Origin: 40CM-4-68-19 sp036513415
GTDB lineage: Bacteria > Myxococcota > Myxococcia > Myxococcales > 40CM-4-68-19
Reading direction: 5' to 3'
Length of the DNA stretch: 11,257 bases
Assembly (NCBI GenBank): GCA_036513415.1
Contig: DATBZA010000048.1
Span: 1-11,257 of the forward strand
Part shown: one piece after another, positions 6,977 through 11,257 of the stretch
How the letters are laid out: every line of letters starts with the position of its first letter
Position numbering within the stretch: position 1 is the stretch's first letter
Translations under genes and position numbers: made by a program
The notes under the pieces: generated by a model
Databases searched by the model: none
Told to the model about the DNA's origin: nothing
The model's input: the letters and a program-made list of their open reading frames with translations, nothing else

Positions 6977-7222
6977 CTATGCGGCCTGCCTGCGCAGCGC
7001 CAGCATGGCCACTCCGCCCAGGATCAATGCCAGCGCACCGACCGCGCGGGGAGCCACGCTCTCGCCGGCCAGGGCAGCGCCCAGGCCCACCGCCACCACC
7101 GGGTTCACGTACGCATAGCTCGCCGCCAGCGTCGGGCGCACTCGTGAGAGGAGGAACTGGTAGGCGCTGTAGCCGACGATCGATCCGGCGACGATCAGGT
7201 ATCCGAGCGCGAGGAGGGCTGG
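6977..7222 (-). pseudogene. 5'-truncated EamA/DMT-family transporter remnant
   Basis: Reading the minus strand from the base after the fusion gene's TGA gives 81 codons ending at TAG (6977-6979). The translation is clearly the last quarter of an EamA (drug/metabolite transporter) protein. It has a membrane helix containing LGYLIVAGSIVGYSAYQFLL, the linker with SYAYVNPVVAV, the AGES turn (usually LGE), and a last helix LALILGGVAMLAL followed by a basic tail. The remaining two-thirds to three-quarters of such a protein (ten helices, about 300 aa) are missing, and no credible start codon or ribosome-binding site is present. It is in the same frame as the upstream fusion gene, separated from it only by the stop codon, so the junction looks like a deletion or rearrangement that removed the transporter's 5' part. 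I infer it is non-functional. Confidence 0.8.
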
Positions 7223-9142
7223 TCAGTCCTCGTCGATGCTCTGCTGCGCCTTGGCCGCCTCCAGCAGCAGATCGACCAGCTTGTCGGCGAGGCCTTTGCT
7301 CCCGGGCAGCGCCTCCTGGTACGTGCGCCGCACCGCCGCCTCGCGGCGCGGATCGAGCACGGCGCGCCCCGTCTGCCGCTTCGAGTCCCCGATCACCTTC
7401 GCCACTTCCAGACGGCGCTGGACCAGCACCCCGAGGTCGTGATCGATGGCGTCGACCCACGCCCGGAGCTGCGCCAGCGGAAGCCGCGCGTCGGGGTGCA
7501 ATGCGAGGTTCCGCGCCAGCTCGGCGAAGCGCGCCGGCACCAGCGCCTGCTCGGCGTCGGAGAGCGCGCGGGCCGGATCGTCGTGCACCTCGACCATCAG
7601 CCCGTCCGCGCCCGCGGACCACGCCCCGCGCGCCAGGCCCTCGACCAGGTCGGCGCGCCCGGCCGCGTGCGAGGGATCCGCGATGATCGGCAGGTGGGTG
7701 AGCGGCCGCGCCGCGAGCATTCCGCCCACGTCCAGCGTGTTGCGGGTCGAGGTCTCGAAGGTGCGGATGCCGCGCTCGCAGAGGATCACGCGCATCTCGC
7801 CGGCGGCCATGATGTACTCGGCAGCGCCGAGCCATTCGTCCACCGTGGAGCCAGCGCCCCGCTTGAGCAGGACCGGCCTGCCGGCACGGCCGACGGCGCG
7901 CAGCAGGTCGAAGTTCTGCATGTTGCGCGCGCCGATCTGCAGGACATCGGCCTTCTCCGCGACCGGCTTCACCTGATCGATCGCCATCACCTCGGTGACC
8001 ACCGGCAGCCCGTTGGCCTTGCCTGCCGCGACCAGCCAGTCCAGCGCCTCGAGCCCATGTCCCTGGAAGGCGTACGGGTTGGTGCGGGGCTTGAAGATGC
8101 CCCCGCGCAGCGCGGTGGCGCCGCAGGACGCGACTTCCTTGGCGATACGCATCACCTGCTCGGCGCTCTCGACCGAGCAGGGCCCGGCGATCACGGCGCG
8201 CCAGCCTCCGCCCAGGCGGAGAGGACCGACTTCCACCACCGTGGGCGCCCTGCGCGCCGTCGCGTGAGGCAGGGACTTGATCACCGGCTCCGTCCCCTGC
8301 CTGGGCGGCGTCACCTTCGCCGCGTGCGCGGCTGGCTGCCCGAGCGAGATCACCTGCACGTCGCGCACCGGCGCCAGCGCCTGCAGGCGCGCCGCATCCG
8401 CGCCGAGCACCCACATCCGTACGGGGTACTCGGTGGTGCCGGCGAGGGGCAGCAGCGTCGCGCCGGTCAGCACGTCCAGACGCCCGGTGGCGGTCATGCT
8501 GCTCGTGCGCAGGAAAGCGAGCGAGACCTGCGCCCGCGCATGGTCCGCCATGCGGAGATGGACGAAGCGCGTCCCGTTCTGCTCCTTGTCCGAGACGTCC
8601 TCGACCAGGACCGCGAGGCCGTACCGCTCGGCTGCGCGGCGCGAGCAGACCGCGGCGTCCGTGGAAGCCTCGTGCGCCACGATCTGCGCCGCGCCCGCTG
8701 TGTCGTAGCAGACCACGCGCTCGATCCCCATCTGCGCGAGGCGGTGCGTGCACTGCCGCAGGGCGGCCGGATGCGACCAGGCCCGCTTCACCGCGGCGAG
8801 CGGCGTTCCGGGCCGCGCGGCCAGGGAGAGCCGGACGGGGACGCTGGTGATGTCCACGGCGACCAGCTCCATTCCTTCGGTCACGAAGGCCGCGAACGGC
8901 TCCAGCGCCTCGGTGATGGCGCCCACCACCGCGTTCTCCATGGGAAGGACGGCCTCGTCGACGTCGCCGTCGCGCAGCGCCTCGAGCAGCTTCTCGAAGC
9001 TGGCGAATCCCCGTGGAATCCCGCCGTGCGCGGCAGCGGCCACTTCGCCGTATGCCCCCGGCTCGCCCTGGTACCCGACCTTCAGGTCCACGTCCCTCGC
9101 CTTCGCGGAAGCTTCCCGATCCGTGATTTCGTGCAGCACCAC
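7223..9142 (-). CDS. Trifunctional prephenate dehydratase / DAHP synthase / chorismate mutase fusion
   Basis: A 639-aa enzyme joining three aromatic-pathway activities. Residues about 20-198 are prephenate dehydratase: GYQGEPGAYGE at 23-33, LPMENAVVGAI at 66-76, SHPAALRQC at 123-131, DTAGAA at 147-152 and catalytic NGTRF at 189-193. Residues about 204-270 resemble a diverged ACT domain without the usual GAL and ESRP phenylalanine-binding motifs. Residues about 300-545 are a type I-beta DAHP synthase: AGPCSVES at 319-326, RGGIFKPRTNPY at 346-357, QIGARNMQN at 402-410, LLKRG at 425-429, CERGIRTFE at 455-463, DPSH at 489-492 and EVH at 518-520. Residues about 555-635 are an AroQ chorismate mutase with R560, R577, K588, D597, R600 and E601 in the same spacing as the E. 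coli active site, and a terminal QQ at 633-634. It would make DAHP from PEP and erythrose-4-phosphate and convert chorismate through prephenate to phenylpyruvate. Start GTG 9142 or GTG 9139; the second is better spaced from the Shine-Dalgarno. Confidence 0.93.
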   Translation of the reverse strand: MVLHEITDREASAKARDVDLKVGYQGEPGAYGEVAAAAHGGIPRGFASFEKLLEALRDGDVDEAVLPMENAVVGAITEALEPFAAFVTEGMELVAVDITSVPVRLSLAARPGTPLAAVKRAWSHPAALRQCTHRLAQMGIERVVCYDTAGAAQIVAHEASTDAAVCSRRAAERYGLAVLVEDVSDKEQNGTRFVHLRMADHARAQVSLAFLRTSSMTATGRLDVLTGATLLPLAGTTEYPVRMWVLGADAARLQALAPVRDVQVISLGQPAAHAAKVTPPRQGTEPVIKSLPHATARRAPTVVEVGPLRLGGGWRAVIAGPCSVESAEQVMRIAKEVASCGATALRGGIFKPRTNPYAFQGHGLEALDWLVAAGKANGLPVVTEVMAIDQVKPVAEKADVLQIGARNMQNFDLLRAVGRAGRPVLLKRGAGSTVDEWLGAAEYIMAAGEMRVILCERGIRTFETSTRNTLDVGGMLAARPLTHLPIIADPSHAAGRADLVEGLARGAWSAGADGLMVEVHDDPARALSDAEQALVPARFAELARNLALHPDARLPLAQLRAWVDAIDHDLGVLVQRRLEVAKVIGDSKRQTGRAVLDPRREAAVRRTYQEALPGSKGLADKLVDLLLEAAKAQQSIDED

Positions 9143-9144
9143 AG

Positions 9145-9150
9145 CCCTCC
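9145..9150 (-). promoter_or_regulatory. Shine-Dalgarno site of the aromatic fusion gene
   Basis: GGAGGG on the minus strand lies two bases before GTG 9142, or six bases from the end of GGAGG to GTG 9139. The second spacing is the more usual, so the protein may begin one codon later. This is the clearest Shine-Dalgarno of the minus strand, in contrast with the apparently leaderless neighbours. Confidence 0.65.
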
Positions 9151-9156
9151 AACCCA

Positions 9157-9175
9157 GCTAGATCTATCAAACTTC
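9157..9175 (-). promoter_or_regulatory. AT-rich patch with TAGATCTA palindrome, probable aro promoter core
   Basis: The divergent intergenic region between the fusion gene and the FHA gene (9143-9252) contains one AT-rich stretch in otherwise GC-rich DNA. It holds the perfect 8-bp palindrome TAGATCTA at 9159-9166. Read toward the fusion gene, GATAGATC offers -10-like hexamers about 10-20 bases before the Shine-Dalgarno sequence. No clear -35 box is visible. The palindrome could be an operator. I see no leader peptide or attenuator. Confidence 0.35.
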
Positions 9176-9235
9176 GCAGCCTTCGCGCGCATGCAGGAGT
9201 GGTGGATGCGCCTACAGCGCCCGCGGTGCTCCGCG

Positions 9236-9244
9236 TGCTATGCT
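9236..9244 (+). promoter_or_regulatory. Extended -10 element for leaderless FHA gene
   Basis: TGC-TATGCT is an extended -10 (TGN) followed by TANNNT that matches TATAAT at 4 of 6 positions. Five bases separate it from an in-frame GTG at 9250, and eight from ATG 9253, so transcription would start at or within two bases of the start codon. No Shine-Dalgarno sequence is seen before either start. Confidence 0.5.
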
Positions 9245-9252
9245 CCTCGGTG

Positions 9253-10176
9253 ATGTCGAGCGAGGACGAGCCGCTCTCAGCCCAGCTCTGGCAGACAGGC
9301 TTCCCGACCGACCCGTTCGCCGTCGTCTTCCGCAATCACTTCGCGGCGCTCCGGGCGGCGCACCAGGCGCAGCCAGCCGAGGGAGTGTTGATCGCGGCGG
9401 TGGACGGCAACGGGATCTTCGACGCCCATGCGCACCTGCGCTTGCCCCCGTCGGGCATCGCGCACCTGATCGTCGGCCGCCACGAGCGCTGCGACGTGGT
9501 CCTCTCGCGCGACAGCGACGTGTCGCTGCGGCATCTCCTCTTGCGCGCGACGCGCGGGCCGCAGGGCCAGCTCCAGCTGCGCGCGATCGACCTGCGCTCG
9601 CGCTGCGGCCTCCTCTCCGAGGACGGGAAACGCTGCGAAGCGATCGCGAGCCAGGGACCCCTCTTTCTCCAGGTCGCGAGCTACATCGTTTTCCTGCTCC
9701 CCACGGGCCCGTCGGCCAGGCCCTGGTCGCACGACGCCGACGAGACCTGGCGCGGGTTCGCGCCGCGCAACCAGGAGATCCTCCCGCCACCGCAGCCGCT
9801 CAAGTCGCGGTCCGCGCCCGCGCCCGGAGCGGTCAAGCTCGCCACCATCACCATCCAGTCCAGCTCGCCGCAGGCCGGCGACCTGACCTCGACGCACGCC
9901 GTCTGGAGCGATCAGCTGGAGCGCGGCATCCTGGTCGGGCGTGACGACCGCTGCAGCCACGGCGGCCAGGACGAAGGCAACCTCTCGCGCGTGCACCTGG
10001 TCCTGCTCAGCGTCGACGACGAGGTCTGGGCCATCGACACCGCCAGCACCAACGGCACGCGCGCGTTCAGCGGCCCGCCCTTCCGGCAGCTTCTCCTCTC
10101 GGGGGAGACGCAGCTCATCCTCGCCGACGCGCTCGCGCTGCTCTGGGCGCCCGCCCTGCATCCGGCCCGTGCCTAA
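9253..10176 (+). CDS. Double FHA-domain protein
   Basis: A 307-aa protein with two forkhead-associated domains, modules that bind phosphothreonine peptides. FHA1 covers about 48-150: LIVGRHERCDVVL around G75-R76, then SLRH at 91-94, but the usual asparagine-bearing turn is replaced by SRCGLLSEDG, so its phosphopeptide binding may be weakened. A proline/serine-rich linker follows at about 176-195. FHA2 covers about 198-300: ILVGRDDRC with R230, SRVH at 245-248 and the canonical DTASTNGT at 262-269, all key binding positions present. There is no signal peptide, membrane helix or catalytic domain, so it is a cytoplasmic adaptor. Such proteins usually work with Ser/Thr kinases or secretion systems; none is in the window. 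ATG 9253 is preferred, though GTG 9250 or ATG 9199 in the same frame are possible; the latter would extend over the putative promoter. Confidence 0.88.
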   Translation: MSSEDEPLSAQLWQTGFPTDPFAVVFRNHFAALRAAHQAQPAEGVLIAAVDGNGIFDAHAHLRLPPSGIAHLIVGRHERCDVVLSRDSDVSLRHLLLRATRGPQGQLQLRAIDLRSRCGLLSEDGKRCEAIASQGPLFLQVASYIVFLLPTGPSARPWSHDADETWRGFAPRNQEILPPPQPLKSRSAPAPGAVKLATITIQSSSPQAGDLTSTHAVWSDQLERGILVGRDDRCSHGGQDEGNLSRVHLVLLSVDDEVWAIDTASTNGTRAFSGPPFRQLLLSGETQLILADALALLWAPALHPARA

Positions 10177-10179
10177 GTT
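10174..10179 (+). promoter_or_regulatory. -10-like element for the leaderless oxidoreductase gene
   Basis: TAAGTT (TANNNT) overlaps the TAA stop of the FHA gene and ends exactly six bases before ATG 10186. There is no Shine-Dalgarno sequence in the 9-bp gap. Co-transcription with the FHA gene is also possible, but then the ATG would have no ribosome-binding site. Confidence 0.45.
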
Positions 10180-10185
10180 CCTTGC

Positions 10186-11257
10186 ATGGGGCGCAAGGGT
10201 GGCAGGCGAAGGAGCAACCGCCAGGTCGGCTACGTGGTGATCGGGCTGGGGCACATCGCGCAGGCGGCGGTGCTCCCGGCCTTCGCGCACGCGAGCAACT
10301 CCAGGCTGGTGGCGCTGGTCTCGAGCGATCCGCAGAAGCGGGAAAAGCTGGCGCGGAAATACCGGTGCGATGCGTATGACGTGCGCGATCTCGATGACGC
10401 CCTCGCCCGGCCCGACGTGGACGCGGCCTACATCGCGGAGCCCAACGACAAGCACGCCGAGTTCGCCGTGCGGTGCGCGAAGGCAGGCGTCCACGTCCTC
10501 TGCGAGAAACCGCTGGCGGTGAGCGAAGAGGAGTGCCGGCGGATGATCGAGACCTGCCGCGAGGCCGGCGTCAAGCTGATGACCGCCTACCGGCTGCACT
10601 TCGAGGAGTCGAACCTCGCGGCGGTCAAGCTGATCGAGGAGGGCAGGATCGGCGACCTGCGCTTCTTCTCCAGCACCTTCGCCTATCAGGTCCGGCCCGG
10701 GAACATCCGCACCTCAGCGGAGCGCGGCGGCGGCGCGATCTGGGACCTGGGGGTGTACTGCATCAACGCTGCCCGATACCTGTTCCGCGCCGACCCGGTC
10801 GAGGTCTTCGCCATGCGGATGGACCGGCGCGACGACGAGCGATTTCGGGACGTCCACGAGGGGATGGGCGTGCAGCTGAAGTTCTCCGGAGATCGGATCG
10901 CCCAGTTCGTGGTCAGCTTCGGCGCTTACGAGCAGGACCAGTATCGCATCGTCGGGACCCGGGGGCACCTCGAGCTGCGGGACGGCTACGAATTCGCCGG
11001 GCCACGCGAATTGCACGTCTCTGTCGGCGGCAAGGAACGCGTGCGGAAGTTCAAGGCCGCCGATCAGTTCGCGCCTGAGCTGGTCGCGTTCTCCCGCGCG
11101 ATCCTCGAGGATACGGAGGTCGAGCCGGACGGCGAGGAGGGCTTGAGGGACGTGCGAGTGATCGTGGCCGCGCTGAAGAGCGCGCGGGAGAACCGCCCGC
11201 TGACGCTGTCCTGGCCGCCGCGGAACCGGCGGCCGGAGCCGTCGGACCGCATCTATC
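10186..11257 (+). CDS. Gfo/Idh/MocA oxidoreductase, glucose-fructose oxidoreductase-like (3' end outside window)
   Basis: The frame is open from ATG 10186 to the window edge, giving 357 residues; the true C-terminus is not visible but should be near, as this family is usually 330-400 aa. The N-terminal Rossmann fold has VIGLGHIAQ at 18-26, followed by a sugar-dehydrogenase-type C-terminal fold. Catalytic-site landmarks are EKPLA at 107-111 (Lys108) and GGGAIWDLGVYCIN at 181-194 with D187 and Y191. The DxGxY form, with Tyr rather than His, is typical of the glucose-fructose oxidoreductase branch. Expected activity is NAD(P)-dependent oxidation or reduction of a sugar or related polyol; the exact substrate is unknown. 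The N-terminus MGRKGGRRRSN is basic but is not followed by a hydrophobic stretch, so it is not a Tat signal, unlike periplasmic Zymomonas GFOR. The gene starts 9 bp after the FHA gene. Confidence 0.92.
   Translation, partial: MGRKGGRRRSNRQVGYVVIGLGHIAQAAVLPAFAHASNSRLVALVSSDPQKREKLARKYRCDAYDVRDLDDALARPDVDAAYIAEPNDKHAEFAVRCAKAGVHVLCEKPLAVSEEECRRMIETCREAGVKLMTAYRLHFEESNLAAVKLIEEGRIGDLRFFSSTFAYQVRPGNIRTSAERGGGAIWDLGVYCINAARYLFRADPVEVFAMRMDRRDDERFRDVHEGMGVQLKFSGDRIAQFVVSFGAYEQDQYRIVGTRGHLELRDGYEFAGPRELHVSVGGKERVRKFKAADQFAPELVAFSRAILEDTEVEPDGEEGLRDVRVIVAALKSARENRPLTLSWPPRNRRPEPSDRIY

Noticed and set aside
7223..7225. TGA read as selenocysteine or a programmed read-through into the EamA remnant
   Set aside because: DAHPS-CM proteins have no Sec at this place, no hairpin is evident after the TGA, and the chorismate mutase domain is already complete.
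6979..7686. Plus-strand open frame across the transporter remnant
   Set aside because: The translation is Arg/Pro/Ser-rich and non-natural; the minus-strand reading gives recognisable EamA helices.
7439..9253. 604-codon plus-strand open frame opposite the aromatic fusion gene
   Set aside because: The minus strand encodes unambiguous PDT, DAHPS and CM domains; this frame is its shadow.
10186..10220. Tat signal peptide on the oxidoreductase
   Set aside because: The twin arginines (GGRRRSN) are followed directly by the Rossmann strand, with no h-region or cleavage site.

Overview
The window is very GC-rich (about 70% by eye), densely coded and chromosomal in character. It carries a RegB/RegA-type two-component pair, a double-FHA protein, several GT4 glycosyltransferases and multi-domain aromatic amino-acid enzymes. 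Together these suggest a delta-proteobacterial lineage, most likely Myxococcota. That assignment is inference from gene content; there is no rRNA or other marker here. I see no tRNA, rRNA, CRISPR array, insertion sequence or phage gene.

Layout, left to right. (1) Positions 1-848, + strand: the C-terminal ATPase part of a sensor histidine kinase, then a short response regulator with a Fis-type helix-turn-helix like RegA/PrrA/ActR. (2) 897-2486, +: a YbiT-type ABC-F ATPase. (3) 2556-3461, +: a stand-alone prephenate dehydrogenase (TyrA). (4) 3566-4849, +: a GT4 glycosyltransferase whose 3' end overlaps, tail to tail by 79 bp, the end of the minus-strand block. (5) 9142 down to 4771, minus strand: a large aromatic-pathway fusion enzyme, then a 5'-truncated EamA transporter remnant, then two GT4 glycosyltransferases of identical length (362 aa) joined by a GTGA stop/start overlap. 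(6) 9253-10176, +: a cytoplasmic protein with two FHA domains, divergent from the fusion enzyme. (7) 10186 to the window end, +: a Gfo/Idh/MocA oxidoreductase resembling glucose-fructose oxidoreductase, cut by the window edge.

The most notable object is the 639-aa fusion at 7223-9142. It reads prephenate dehydratase, then a degenerate ACT-like segment, then DAHP synthase, then AroQ-type chorismate mutase. One polypeptide would therefore hold the first step of the shikimate pathway and the two steps from chorismate to phenylpyruvate. TyrA, the branch toward tyrosine, is encoded elsewhere in the same window. The second notable pattern is promoter architecture: several genes have no Shine-Dalgarno sequence but have a TANNNT -10-like hexamer exactly six bases before the ATG, the arrangement expected of leaderless mRNAs. 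The third is the EamA remnant, which lies in frame directly behind the fusion gene's stop codon.

The three glycosyltransferases may act in a cell-surface polysaccharide pathway, but no polymerase, flippase or exporter is visible, so the product is unknown.
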